The position numbers and the translations under genes are program-made. Shown here piece by piece: positions 25,570 through 38,671 of a DNA stretch of 64,000 nucleotides. Every line of letters begins with the position of its first letter. Within the stretch, counting starts at the first letter, position 1. The notes beneath the pieces are model-generated. The model made no database searches. It was not told where the DNA came from and worked only from the letters and a program-made list of their open reading frames with translations. Source of the DNA: Mycobacterium stomatepiae (GTDB taxonomy: Bacteria > Actinomycetota > Actinomycetes > Mycobacteriales > Mycobacteriaceae); NCBI RefSeq assembly GCF_010731715.1, contig NZ_AP022587.1, forward strand, positions 5,456,001-5,520,000, in the 5' to 3' direction.

Positions 25570-26013
25570 ATGAGCGCGCCCATGATTGGCATGGTCGTGC
25601 TCGTTGTCGTCCTGGGGGTCGCCGTGCTGGCACTTAGCTACCGGCTGTGGAAGCTGCGCCAGGGCGGAACCGCCGGCATCATGCGCGACATCCCGGCAGT
25701 CGGAGGTCACGGCTGGCGGCACGGCGTGATCCGCTACCGCGGTGGCGAGGCCGCCTTCTATCGGCTGTCCAGCCTGCGTCTATGGCCGGATCGACGGCTG
25801 TCCCGGCGAGGTGTCGAGATCGTCGCCCGGCGCGCACCGCGCGGCGACGAGTTCGACATCATGACCGACGAGATCGTGGTGCTGGAACTGCGCGATACGA
25901 CGCAGGAACGCCGGTCAGGTTACGAGATCGCGCTCGACCAGGGGGCGTTGACCGCGTTCTTGTCGTGGCTGGAGTCCCGGCCGTCACCGCGGGCACGCCG
26001 CCGCAGCATCTGA
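25570..26013 (+). CDS. DUF2550 membrane-anchored protein, last gene of the atp unit
   Basis: The 147-aa protein has one N-terminal membrane helix (about 4-24) and a soluble basic domain (GWRHGVIRYRGGEAAFYRLSSLRLWPDRRLSRRG). It corresponds to the conserved gene after atpC in mycobacteria (Rv1312 in M. tuberculosis). Function is unknown; position suggests a link to the ATP synthase or simply a shared transcript. It ends 75 bases before the stop of the convergent gene. Confidence 0.85.
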   Translation: MSAPMIGMVVLVVVLGVAVLALSYRLWKLRQGGTAGIMRDIPAVGGHGWRHGVIRYRGGEAAFYRLSSLRLWPDRRLSRRGVEIVARRAPRGDEFDIMTDEIVVLELRDTTQERRSGYEIALDQGALTAFLSWLESRPSPRARRRSI

Positions 26014-26042
26014 GCGTCGGTCGGCATCGAAACTGCGGTGAG

Positions 26043-26059
26043 GGCGCGGCTTTCGCGCC
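26043..26059. terminator. Short hairpin between convergent genes
   Basis: GGCGCG (26043-26048) and CGCGCC (26054-26059) form a six-base-pair stem with a five-base loop in the gap between two convergent genes (26014-26087). It could act on both strands. It is short and has no T run, so the call is weak. Confidence 0.25.
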
Positions 26060-26087
26060 GATCGCGCTACGCGCAGGCTCGATGCCG

Positions 26088-26669
26088 CTACGGCCTACCC
26101 GCGCCGCCGCCCGGCCTCCACAGCACATCTCCGTCGGGGTTCGCTGCTCGCGACAGGATGAAGAGTAGATCCGACAACCGATTCAGGTATTTCGCGGGCA
26201 ACACGTTGACATCGTTCGGTGCCGAATCGACCGCGGCCCAGGCCGCTCGCTCGGCGCGGCGCACCACGGTGCGGGCGACGTGCAACAGCGCCGACAGTGG
26301 CGAACCGCCGGGAAGCACAAAGGAATTCAGCGCCGGCAGCGGCTCGTTGTATTTGTCGCACCATCCCTCGAGCCGGTCGATGTAGGACTGAGCCACTCGT
26401 AGTGGAGGGTATTTCGGGTTCTCTACCACGGGTGTGGACAGATCGGCGCCGGCGTCGAACAGATCGTTTTGGATCTGGTGCAGCACGTCCGCGAGTTCGG
26501 AGTCGGGCCGGCCCAGGGCGATGGCGACGCCGATCGCGGAGTTGGCCTCGTCGCAGTCCGCGTATGCCACCAGGCGAGGATCGTTCTTCGAGACTCGCGA
26601 AAAGTCGCTCAATCCCGTGGTTCCGTCGTCGCCGGTCCGGGTATAGATACGGGTCAGGTGTACTGCCAT
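26088..26669 (-). CDS. Cob(I)alamin adenosyltransferase, PduO type
   Basis: The 193-aa protein transfers the adenosyl group of ATP to cob(I)alamin to make coenzyme B12. Family motifs are the ATP-binding TRTGDDGTTGL near the N-terminus and the helical segment RTVVRRAERAA. The frame continues upstream, but ATG 26669 gives MAVHLTRIYTRTGDD, the family start. The transposase gene that lies beside this locus in M. tuberculosis H37Rv is absent here. Adenosylcobalamin serves methylmalonyl-CoA mutase, whose epimerase partner is encoded at 43.2 kb. Confidence 0.93.
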   Translation of the reverse strand: MAVHLTRIYTRTGDDGTTGLSDFSRVSKNDPRLVAYADCDEANSAIGVAIALGRPDSELADVLHQIQNDLFDAGADLSTPVVENPKYPPLRVAQSYIDRLEGWCDKYNEPLPALNSFVLPGGSPLSALLHVARTVVRRAERAAWAAVDSAPNDVNVLPAKYLNRLSDLLFILSRAANPDGDVLWRPGGGAGRP

Positions 26670-26703
26670 GAACAAACCGTACTCGGCGAAGTGAATTAGC
26701 TGA

Positions 26704-26732
26704 CTGACAAGCCGATACCGCTTCACTAGACT
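26704..26732 (+). promoter_or_regulatory. Promoter for a leaderless murA transcript
   Basis: CTGACA (26704-26709), a 17-base spacer and TAGACT (26727-26732) form a good SigA-type promoter. The -10 box ends seven bases before GTG 26740, so transcription should start at or one base from the murA start codon. No Shine-Dalgarno sequence is present. Confidence 0.55.
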
Positions 26733-26739
26733 GACGCGG

Positions 26740-27993
26740 GTGGCTGAGCGATTCGTGGTAACCGGCGGGAACCGGTTGTCCGGCGAAGTCGCAGTAGGGG
26801 GCGCCAAGAACAGCGTGCTCAAGCTGATGGCCGCGACCCTGCTGGCGGAAGGCACCAGCACGATCACCAACTGCCCCGACATTCTCGACGTGCCGCTGAT
26901 GGCCGAGGTGCTGCGTGGGTTGGGCGCGACCGTCGAACTCGACGGTGACGTCGCCCGCATCACCTCACCCGACGAGCCCAAGTACGACGCGGACTTCGCG
27001 GCGGTGCGGCAGTTCCGGGCCTCGGTATGTGTGCTCGGCCCGCTGGTCGGCCGATGCAAGCGGGCCAAGGTGGCGCTGCCTGGTGGCGATGCGATCGGAT
27101 CGCGCCCCTTGGACATGCATCAGGCGGGCCTGCGGCAATTGGGTGCGACGTGCAACATCGAGCACGGCTGCGTCGTCGCTCACGCAGATACGTTGCGCGG
27201 CGCGGAGATTCAATTGGAATTCCCTTCGGTGGGCGCCACCGAGAACATCCTGATGGCCGCCGTCGTCGCCGAGGGCGTCACCACGATCCACAACGCCGCG
27301 CGGGAACCCGACGTTGTCGATCTCTGCACGATGCTCAACCAGATGGGTGCGCAGATCGAGGGCGCGGGCTCGCCGACCATGACGATTACCGGGGTGTCGC
27401 GGCTGTACCCTACCGAGCACCGGGTGATCGGCGACCGCATCGTCGCGGCCACCTGGGGGATCGCCGCTGCGATCACCCGTGGTGTCATCTCGGTGAGCGG
27501 TATCGATCCGGCCCATCTTCAAGTGGTGCTGCACAAACTGCACGACGCGGGCGCGACCGTCACCCAGGCTGACAATAGTTTTCGCGTGACGCAGTACGAG
27601 CGCCCGAAGGCCGTGAACGTCGCGACCTTGCCGTTTCCCGGTTTTCCGACGGATCTGCAACCAATGGCGATTGCGCTGGCGTCGATCGCCGATGGCACGT
27701 CGATGATCACGGAGAATGTGTTCGAGGCGCGCTTCCGATTCGTCGAAGAGATGATCCGGCTCGGCGCCGATGCGCGCACCGACGGGCATCACGCCGTGGT
27801 GCGGGGATTGCCGCAACTATCCAGTGCGCCGGTGTGGTGTTCGGACATCCGGGCCGGTGCCGGCCTGGTGCTCGCCGGGCTCGTGGCCGACGGCGACACC
27901 GAGGTCCACGACGTCTTTCACATCGATCGCGGCTACCCGTTGTTCGTGGAAAACCTGGCGATTTTGGGAGCGGAGATCGAGCGGGTACAGTGA
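26740..27993 (+). CDS. murA: UDP-N-acetylglucosamine 1-carboxyvinyltransferase
   Basis: MurA moves enolpyruvate from PEP to UDP-GlcNAc in the first committed step of peptidoglycan synthesis. The 417-aa protein keeps the family frame [19 protein letters not shown]. The fosfomycin-reactive cysteine is replaced by aspartate ([14 protein letters not shown]117 region), as in other mycobacteria, which are intrinsically fosfomycin resistant. The gene sits directly upstream of the rRNA operon, and read-through from its promoter could contribute to rRNA synthesis. Confidence 0.97.
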   Translation: MAERFVVTGGNRLSGEVAVGGAKNSVLKLMAATLLAEGTSTITNCPDILDVPLMAEVLRGLGATVELDGDVARITSPDEPKYDADFAAVRQFRASVCVLGPLVGRCKRAKVALPGGDAIGSRPLDMHQAGLRQLGATCNIEHGCVVAHADTLRGAEIQLEFPSVGATENILMAAVVAEGVTTIHNAAREPDVVDLCTMLNQMGAQIEGAGSPTMTITGVSRLYPTEHRVIGDRIVAATWGIAAAITRGVISVSGIDPAHLQVVLHKLHDAGATVTQADNSFRVTQYERPKAVNVATLPFPGFPTDLQPMAIALASIADGTSMITENVFEARFRFVEEMIRLGADARTDGHHAVVRGLPQLSSAPVWCSDIRAGAGLVLAGLVADGDTEVHDVFHIDRGYPLFVENLAILGAEIERVQ

Positions 27994-28049
27994 CCAAAGT
28001 CAGCGCCCCACAGGCGCGGTCACCACTCGAAGGGGACCGAGACCGGGGC

Positions 28050-28079
28050 TTGACTCCCTCGCCGGATTGGTACTAAGCT
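28050..28079 (+). promoter_or_regulatory. rRNA operon promoter 1
   Basis: TTGACT (28050-28055), an 18-base spacer containing GCCGGATTGGTAC, and TAAGCT (28074-28079) match the arrangement of mycobacterial rrn P1 promoters. The sequence around the -10 box is nearly repeated 77 bases downstream in promoter 2. Confidence 0.75.
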
Positions 28080-28126
28080 GGTACAGCTGCCCTCGCAGCG
28101 ATCACCGCGATCGCAAGAAATTGGGG

Positions 28127-28156
28127 TAGACGCTCCTGCCGGATCTGTATTAAGCT
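28127..28156 (+). promoter_or_regulatory. rRNA operon promoter 2 (PCL1-like)
   Basis: TAGACG (28127-28132), an 18-base spacer and TAAGCT (28151-28156) repeat the layout of promoter 1 (CTCCTGCCGGATCTGTAT versus CTCGCCGGATTGGTAC before the same TAAGCTGGTA). This is probably the second rrn promoter known from slow-growing mycobacteria. The weaker -35 suggests the lower activity of the pair. Confidence 0.65.
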
Positions 28157-28193
28157 GGTAGGGTTGCCCCGAAGAGGGTGAAACAAGTAAGAG

Positions 28194-28287
28194 TGTTGTT
28201 TGAGAACTCAATAGTGTGTTTGGTGTTTTTTGTTTGTTGTTGTTTTTTTGACCATACTTTTAGCACTCCCCGTGTGTGGGTATGGTC
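28194..28287 (+). promoter_or_regulatory. rRNA leader: antitermination/processing signals
   Basis: TTTGAGAACTCAATAGTGTG (from 28198) is the conserved leader element of mycobacterial rRNA operons, thought to act as the nut-like antitermination signal. A T-rich stretch follows, then GACCATAC (28250-28257) pairs with GTATGGTC (28280-28287) in an eight-base-pair hairpin that may be an RNase III or folding signal for the 16S precursor. Bases 27994-28049 and 28288-28369 hold no other feature that I can support. Confidence 0.6.
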
Positions 28288-28369
28288 GTTTGTTGATGCC
28301 AGTTATATGGCGTCTTTTTGTTAGGTCAGATTTTCTCTGATTCGAAATACAGCTCGTTTATCGAGGAGT

Positions 28370-33260
<4,891 letters not shown>

Positions 33261-33349
33261 ACAATCGCAACCACTATTCTTTCGTGACTTTCGAGTCGCG
33301 CCGAATACCACACCCCCCACCAGTACACTTGAATGAAAAATAAATAGAG

Positions 33350-33463
33350 TTACGGCGGCCACAGCGACAGGGAAACGCCCGGTCCCATTCCGAACCCGGA
33401 AGCTAAGCCTGTCAGCGCCAATGATACTGCCCTATCGGGTGGAAAAGTAGGACACCGCCGAAC
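33350..33463 (+). rRNA. rrf: 5S ribosomal RNA
   Basis: TTACGGCGGCC at the 5' end pairs with the 3' CCGCCGAA, and the internal CCCATTCCGAACCCGGAAGC is the conserved 5S loop. The length is about 114 bases. It lies about 90 bases after the 23S gene and directly before a strong terminator. Exact ends are within a few bases. Confidence 0.95.
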
Positions 33464-33469
33464 ATACAC

Positions 33470-33499
33470 AAAAACACCCCCTGCAAAGGGGGTGTTTTT
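33470..33499 (+). terminator. Intrinsic terminator of the rRNA operon
   Basis: AAAAACACCCCC (33470-33481) and GGGGGTGTTTTT (33488-33499) form a perfect 12-base-pair hairpin with a six-base loop and a T tract on the 3' side. This is a canonical intrinsic terminator, uncommon in mycobacteria outside rRNA operons. Its symmetry means it could also stop transcripts from the convergent ogt-alkA genes. Confidence 0.93.
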
Positions 33500-33509
33500 G
33501 CATTCTAAA

Positions 33510-34001
33510 TTAATCGAATAAGGTCAAATTCGACCGCTCGCGCTCCAATTCGAGCAACGTCCGCTTGCGGCCGAGTCCGCCGCCGAACCCGGTGAGGCTG
33601 CCGTTCGCACCGATGACTCGATGGCAGGGAACGATAATCGCGATCGGATTATGGCCGTTGGCCAATCCGACGGCGCGTGCGGCGCCGGGTGAACCGATCT
33701 GCTCCGCAATTTCTCCATGCGACCGCGTTTCGCCATACGGAATTGTGAGCAGCGCCCTCCAGACCCGGCGCTGGAATTCGGTGCCCCGCAGGTCGAGCTC
33801 GAGGTCGAAAGTCGTGAGCTCGCCGGCGAAGTAGGCCACCAGTTGGTCGACGGCCGCTGCGAATGCTCCTGGGTCGGGCAACCAGTCGGCGCGGCTCGGT
33901 TCGTAGGTCTGGTCGACCATCCGCAGGTTGGTCAGGACCGAGCCGTGGCCGGCCAGGGTCAGCAGCCCGATCGGGCTGTCGATGCTGCGGTAATGGATCA
34001 T
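33510..34001 (-). CDS. ogt: Methylated-DNA-protein cysteine methyltransferase
   Basis: The 163-aa protein removes alkyl groups from O6-alkylguanine onto its own cysteine. The active-site motif is IVPCHRVIGANG with the acceptor cysteine, preceded by the DNA-binding helix GAARAVGLANGHNP. ATG 34001 has GGAGGTCGC directly upstream and gives MIHYRSIDSPIG, the family start. It overlaps the end of alkA by four bases (ATGA), so both repair genes are one transcript. Confidence 0.96.
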   Translation of the reverse strand: MIHYRSIDSPIGLLTLAGHGSVLTNLRMVDQTYEPSRADWLPDPGAFAAAVDQLVAYFAGELTTFDLELDLRGTEFQRRVWRALLTIPYGETRSHGEIAEQIGSPGAARAVGLANGHNPIAIIVPCHRVIGANGSLTGFGGGLGRKRTLLELERERSNLTLFD

Positions 34002-35492
34002 GCGACCTCCTGTGGCGGCCATTGGTTTACCGGGTGCTGGAGCGTGGTCCACAAATGTTGGGCGGCATACGAGCGCCAGGGGCGCCAATATGCGCTGTAC
34101 TCAACGAGTTTGCGCTGATTTGTCGGCAGGCCGAGCTGTTTGGCGGCGAGTTGGAGGCCGAGGTCGCTGGCGGGAAAGGCGTCCGGGTCGCCGAGGCCGC
34201 GCATCGCGATCACCTCTGCGGTCCACGGGCCGACTCCCGGCAGGGCCAGCAACTGGGTGCGCGCGCTGGCCCAGTCGCTTCCGGCGTCCAGCTCCACGCT
34301 GCCATCGAGGAGCCCGGCGATCAGCGCACTGATCGTCCGTTGCCGGGCCTTTGGGACCGCGAGGTGAATGGGATCGATCTCGGCGAGCTGTTCGATCGAC
34401 GGGAAGGCATGCGTCAGCGCGCCTTCGGCGTCGTGCACGGGTGTCCCGTACGCGGTGACCAATCGGCCGACGTGGGTGCGCGCGGCCTTCGTCGAGACCT
34501 GCTGACCCAGCACCGCGCGCACCGCGAACTCGGCCTCGTCGACCGCGCGGAATGCGTTGCCCAGGCGCCTTGGCCACGACCGGTGCTAGCAGCGGGTCGC
34601 GGCTCAGGGTGTCCACGATCGCTTCCGGATAGGCATCGAGGTCAAGCAGCCGCCGGCACCGGGTGATCGCGGTGGTCAGATCGCGGAAGTCGTCGAGCAC
34701 GAGTGTGCAACGCACGTGGTCGACGGCCGGAGTCAGCGCTACCACGGCGTTGCCGACCGGAAGCCGCAGGCTGCGCCGGTACGCGCCATCGCGCACCTCC
34801 TCGCACCCGGGAACGGCGCCCGCGGCCAGGTGGCCGAAGACGCCCTCGGAGGCGAAGGGGGTACGCACCGGCAGCCGAAGGCGCACTGTCCCAGGCGAAT
34901 TCGCTTCGGTTCTTAAGGATCCGAACCGGGCCGCAGCGCGTTTGCGTAACTCGGTGGGTGTGCTTTCGAACACCAGCCGAACGGTGTCGTTGAACTGGCG
35001 GATGCTGGAAAACCCCGCGGCAAATGCGACATCGCCGAACGGCAGATCGGTCGTCTCGATCAGCAGCCGCGCAGTCTGGCTGCGTTGCGCGCGAGCGAGC
35101 GCGAGCGGTCCGGCGCCGACCTCGGCCTGCAACAGCCGCTCCAGCTGCCGGGTCGTGTACCCGAGGTGGGCGGCCAGGCCGCCCACGCCGTCGCGGTCCA
35201 CCGTGCCGTTGGCGACCAGGCGCACGGCCCGCGCTACGACATCGCCGCGCACGTTCCATTCGGGCGAACCTGGCGAGGCGTCGGGACGGCAGCGCTTGCA
35301 AGCGCGGAAACCCGCTCGCTGCGCGGCCGCCGCGGTTGGTAAGAACCGCACATTGCGAGCGAACGGCGGGCGCACCGGGCAGCTGGGTCGGCAGTAGATG
35401 CGGGTGGTGAGCACGGCGGTGACGAACCAGCCGTCGAACCGCGCGTCCTTGGACTGGACCGCTCGGTAGCAGCGTTCGAAATCGTCGTGCAC
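33998..35492 (-). pseudogene. alkA: Ada-AlkA fusion (alkylation-damage regulator/DNA glycosylase), frameshifted
   Basis: From GTG 35492 (VHDDFERCYRAVQ) the frame encodes the Ada metal-binding domain (CYRA...VLTTRIYCRPSCPVRPP, CKRCRPDASPGS), an AraC-type helix-turn-helix domain (about 90-175) and the start of the AlkA fold up to KAPGQRIPR. Near 34543-34550 the frame slips: the rest of the glycosylase (VDEAEFAVRAVLGQQ to NQWPPQE, with the HhH motif LPGVGPWTAEVIAMRGLGD) continues in another frame down to 33998. Comparison with the M. tuberculosis protein suggests two bases lost in a CG run. If real, the glycosylase half is lost; a sequencing or assembly error is the alternative. Confidence 0.8.
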
Positions 35493-35603
35493 GCTTCCAC
35501 AGTTACACCTGCCTGCCGACAAGACTGGCGGAAAAGCGACATGATCGTGGGCCGGTGGGCTACCGCGCATCATCAACGCTGACGCGCTCGGGCGTGGGTC
35601 AAG

Positions 35604-35848
35604 GTGACCGCCTATGTCGACCTGGGGCCGATCGACTCGGCGGCGATCCAAGCATTCGAGCGCGCGGTCGTGGCGCTTGCGGAGGTCATCGAATGTTGCC
35701 GCATGATGGGCACTCCCGACTACATAGTGCTGATCGCGCCCGCCGACCTGGTCGCTACGAGAAGCTGTATACGGACAAACTGTCGACCCGTCCCGGGATA
35801 TCGAGGAACCGCTCGCAGATTGCGATGAAGACCGTGAAGTTCGGTTAG
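35604..35848 (+). pseudogene. Lrp/AsnC-family regulator, C-terminal domain remnant
   Basis: From GTG 35604 the frame reads TAYVDLGPIDSAAIQAFERA and on to TPDYIVLIAPADL. It then continues one frame over from 35753 as RYEKLYTDKLSTRPGISRNR and ends AMKTVKFG at TAG 35846. This is the effector-binding (RAM) domain of an Lrp/AsnC regulator with one missing base near 35752. The N-terminal helix-turn-helix domain is absent; alkA starts directly upstream on the other strand. It is therefore both truncated and frameshifted. Confidence 0.7.
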
Positions 35849-35875
35849 CCCACGAATGGAGTCCGCACGACCGCG

Positions 35876-36342
35876 CCGAGGCCCATCGCCGTCGAGAACT
35901 TCTCCCATGTCTGCATCGGCGTCTCCGACATGGACACGTCGCTGGCGTTCTACACCGCGGCGCTGGGCATCGACGTGATATTCGATGTCGAACTCGAGGG
36001 CGCCGGACTCGATGCGGTGACCGGCGGCGCGGCCCAGAAGGGCCGGATGGTCGGCGGATTGATCGGGGGAGCCATGGTCGAACTGCTCTTCCTCGGCGAC
36101 GTTCCCGCCGCCCCGCCGGCCCGCACCGTGGCTACACCAATATCTCGTTTCGCGTCGCCGACCTCGACGAGGCCTACGCGGCCGTGCGGCGCCAGCACCC
36201 CGAGGTGCACACCGAGCCGGTGGTCGATATCGGCGGTGTACGAATGTTTTTCATTCATGACCCGGATGACACGCCGATTGAGATTCTCGAGCTGCCGGGT
36301 GGTGCCCGCACCACGGTGGAACTCTGGCGGCCCGGCAGCTAA
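35876..36342 (+). pseudogene. VOC (glyoxalase/dioxygenase-like) family protein, frameshifted
   Basis: The first part reads AVENFSHVCIGVSDMDTSLA, FYTAALG and on through KGRMVGGLIGGAMVELLFLG. From about 36121 the homologous reading continues in the next frame as GYTNISFRVADLDEAYAAVR, then FFIHDPDDTPIEILELPGG and a TAA at 36340. Together these are a complete two-module VOC fold with the metal-ligand positions H (FSHVCIGV) and E (IEILEL). One base appears to be missing between 36100 and 36125. No good start codon is visible upstream. The stop overlaps the end of the convergent LysR gene. Confidence 0.7.
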
Positions 36343-37208
36343 GACGTTGCGGCCGAAGCGACGAAATCCCGGGCGGCGCGGGACAACGGCCGGCCCGAAT
36401 CCCAGACCAGCCCGATATCGCGATAGGCGTCGGCATCGGCGAGGTGCAACACACTGACCCCGGGCGCATGCTCGCTGCCGTCGATCGGTGTCAGGCTGAT
36501 GCCCAGCCCGGCTGCCACCAGCCCGGCGTTGGTGCTCAGGTTCGCCGATTCCAGGACGATGCGCGGCTGGAATTGTGCTGCGGCACAAAGCTCGTCGAGC
36601 AGCTGCCGCATGCCGAATCCCGGATGCATCGTGATGAACGGCTCGTCGGCGAGGTCCGTCATCGACACCGCCGTCGCATCCATTAGCCGGTGGTCGCGGG
36701 ACACCGCGATGCCGAGACGCTGACGAAATAGGCTGCGCCAGGCCAGGGTTGGCTTCTGCGGTCGCGGTGACACCACCGCGACGTCGAGAAACCCGTCCAG
36801 TACCCGACCGCTGATCGTCTCGGCGGCGCCCTCCTCGAGCGTGAACGTCACGCGCGGTGAGACTTCCGAGAAGCCTGCGATCAACCGGGGGACGACGATT
36901 GATCCGAACGAACTCAAGAAGCCCAGCCGGATCTCCCCGGCGGTCGGATTGTTCAGGTCCTCGATTTCGCGTCGGGCCGAATCGAGCTCTAACTGGGCCC
37001 GGCGGGCGTGCTCGTAGAAGATCCGGCCATAGGTGCTCAGCGAGAGCCGTCGGCCGTGGCGGTCGAACAGCGGTACCCCGAGCCGGCGTTCCAGACGCGC
37101 CAGCATCCGGGTCAGCGTCGGCTGCGCAATATGAAGTTGTTGAGCCGCCGCCGTGACGTGCTGGAGCTCGGCGAGTGTGAAGAACCACTCGTAGTCGCCA
37201 TCAGCCAT
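36339..37208 (-). CDS. LysR-family transcriptional regulator
   Basis: The 289-aa protein has the N-terminal winged helix-turn-helix (WFFTLAELQHVTAAAQQLHIAQPTLTRMLARLERRLGVPLFDR) and a substrate-binding-protein-like effector domain (about 90-285). ATG 37208 is chosen over GTG 37217 because AAAGG is better spaced. It is divergent from an MFS transporter gene with 90 bases between, the classical setting for a LysR regulator that controls its neighbour. The effector is unknown. Confidence 0.9.
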   Translation of the reverse strand: MADGDYEWFFTLAELQHVTAAAQQLHIAQPTLTRMLARLERRLGVPLFDRHGRRLSLSTYGRIFYEHARRAQLELDSARREIEDLNNPTAGEIRLGFLSSFGSIVVPRLIAGFSEVSPRVTFTLEEGAAETISGRVLDGFLDVAVVSPRPQKPTLAWRSLFRQRLGIAVSRDHRLMDATAVSMTDLADEPFITMHPGFGMRQLLDELCAAAQFQPRIVLESANLSTNAGLVAAGLGISLTPIDGSEHAPGVSVLHLADADAYRDIGLVWDSGRPLSRAARDFVASAATS

Positions 37209-37223
37209 GGCCGCCACCTTTAC

Positions 37224-37245
37224 TTATGTCGTAAATGCATCATAA
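37224..37245. promoter_or_regulatory. Candidate LysR operator in divergent intergenic region
   Basis: TTATG (37224-37228) and CATAA (37241-37245) form an interrupted palindrome with 12 bases between, in an A/T-rich patch between the lysR and MFS starts. Its size is similar to LysR T-N11-A sites. It is a prediction from position and symmetry only. Confidence 0.4.
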
Positions 37246-37298
37246 TCTCGGCAATAATTCATTTCCGATTCGGTGAACCGGCGCGCAGCATCGTCTCT

Positions 37299-38525
37299 AT
37301 GCCTTGGCTCGTCGCGACTCCTACCGCCCACCAAGCCGGGAGCAGCGGATACCGGCGAATGACCGCGGCGCTGTGCGGCGCCGGTCTGGCGAGTTTTGCC
37401 GCGATGTACTGCACGCAGGCGCTGCTTCCCGCGTTGTCCGCGTACTACCGAATCTCCCCGGCCACCTCGGCGCTGACGGTCTCGCTGACCACCGGAATGC
37501 TGGCCTTGTCCATCGTCCCGGCCAGCGTGCTGTCCGAGCGCTACGGGCGCATCACGGTGATGCTGGTCTCGGGGATCACCTCCAGCGTGATCGGGTTGCT
37601 GCTGCCGTTCAGCCCCTCGCTCGGGGTCCTGCTGGTCGGGCGGGCGGCCCAAGGCGTCGCGCTCGCGGGGATCCCCGCGGTCGCGATGGCGTTTCTGGCC
37701 GAGGAGGTGCACGCTTCGTCGCTGAGTTCGGCGATGGGACGCTACATTGCCGGGACGACGATCGGTGGCTGCGCGGGGCGGATCATCCCGGCGCTGGCCC
37801 TCGAAGTCAGCAGCTGGCGAGTGGCACTGTTGGTGTGTTCGTTGATGACGTTGGCCGCGACGGTGGTATTCGCCCTCCTGGTGCCCCGGTCCCAGTTCTT
37901 CACCCCGAAGACGGTGAGCACGCGGGCGACCACCCAGACTCTGCGGGCGCATGTGCGAAATCCGTTGTTGCTGAAGCTTTTTGCTCTCGCTTTCACGCTG
38001 ATGGGCGGATTCGTCACCGTGTACAACTATCTCGGTTACCGGCTGGCCGCCGCTCCGTTCGCGCTGGCGCCGTCGGTGGTGGGCCTGCTGTTCCTGCTGT
38101 ACCTGGTGGGCACCGGGACGTCGGTTGTGGCCGGACGGCTCGCCGACCGCCGCGGGCGCATGCTGGTGCTGGGCGGCGCCCTGCCGGTCACGGTCGTGGG
38201 CCTGCTGATGACGCTGCCGGATGCACTGCCCGTGATCGTCGTCGGCACTGGCGTCTTCACTGGCGGCTTCTTCGCCGCGCACGCGGTCGCCAGCGGATGG
38301 GTGGGCGCGGTGGCACGCCGGGATCGCGCCGAAGCCTCCGCGCTCTACCTGTTCAGTTACTACCTGGGCGGATCGGTGGCGGGCGCGTTGGGCGGGCTGG
38401 TCTACAACGTGGGCGGCTGGGCGGGCACCGTGTGGTTCGTGGGAACGCTGCTGATCCTCGCCCTGCTATTGGTGGCGTCGCTGGTGAGAGTCGCTGCGCC
38501 CGTGCGGGTTCGCAGCCTGTCGTAA
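37299..38525 (+). CDS. MFS transporter (YnfM-like drug/metabolite efflux)
   Basis: The 408-aa protein has about 12 hydrophobic segments and the MFS loop 2-3 motif after helix 2 (SVLSERYGRITVMLVSG), repeated in the second half as GRLADRRGRMLVLGGA. The frame opens earlier inside the regulator region; ATG 37299 gives MPWLVATPTAHQAG before the first membrane helix. It probably exports a small molecule sensed by the divergent LysR regulator. The substrate is unknown. Confidence 0.88.
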   Translation: MPWLVATPTAHQAGSSGYRRMTAALCGAGLASFAAMYCTQALLPALSAYYRISPATSALTVSLTTGMLALSIVPASVLSERYGRITVMLVSGITSSVIGLLLPFSPSLGVLLVGRAAQGVALAGIPAVAMAFLAEEVHASSLSSAMGRYIAGTTIGGCAGRIIPALALEVSSWRVALLVCSLMTLAATVVFALLVPRSQFFTPKTVSTRATTQTLRAHVRNPLLLKLFALAFTLMGGFVTVYNYLGYRLAAAPFALAPSVVGLLFLLYLVGTGTSVVAGRLADRRGRMLVLGGALPVTVVGLLMTLPDALPVIVVGTGVFTGGFFAAHAVASGWVGAVARRDRAEASALYLFSYYLGGSVAGALGGLVYNVGGWAGTVWFVGTLLILALLLVASLVRVAAPVRVRSLS

Positions 38526-38671
38526 ACATCAGGCGCCTTCGCAATATGGCCTGAACATTGCGCAGTCCGGCCGATAGATTGCCCCCGGGCGGCGCACCAT
38601 TGAAGTCTGGGCGATGAATGCGAAATCCAAGAGCAGCATGACGCCGGAAGACCCGGGGGAGCGTGCGTCAA

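Noticed and set aside
34101..34540. Continuation of the alkA frame as a long Arg/Gly-rich C-terminus
   Set aside because: The homologous glycosylase sequence continues in another frame, so this tail is out of frame and not a real domain.
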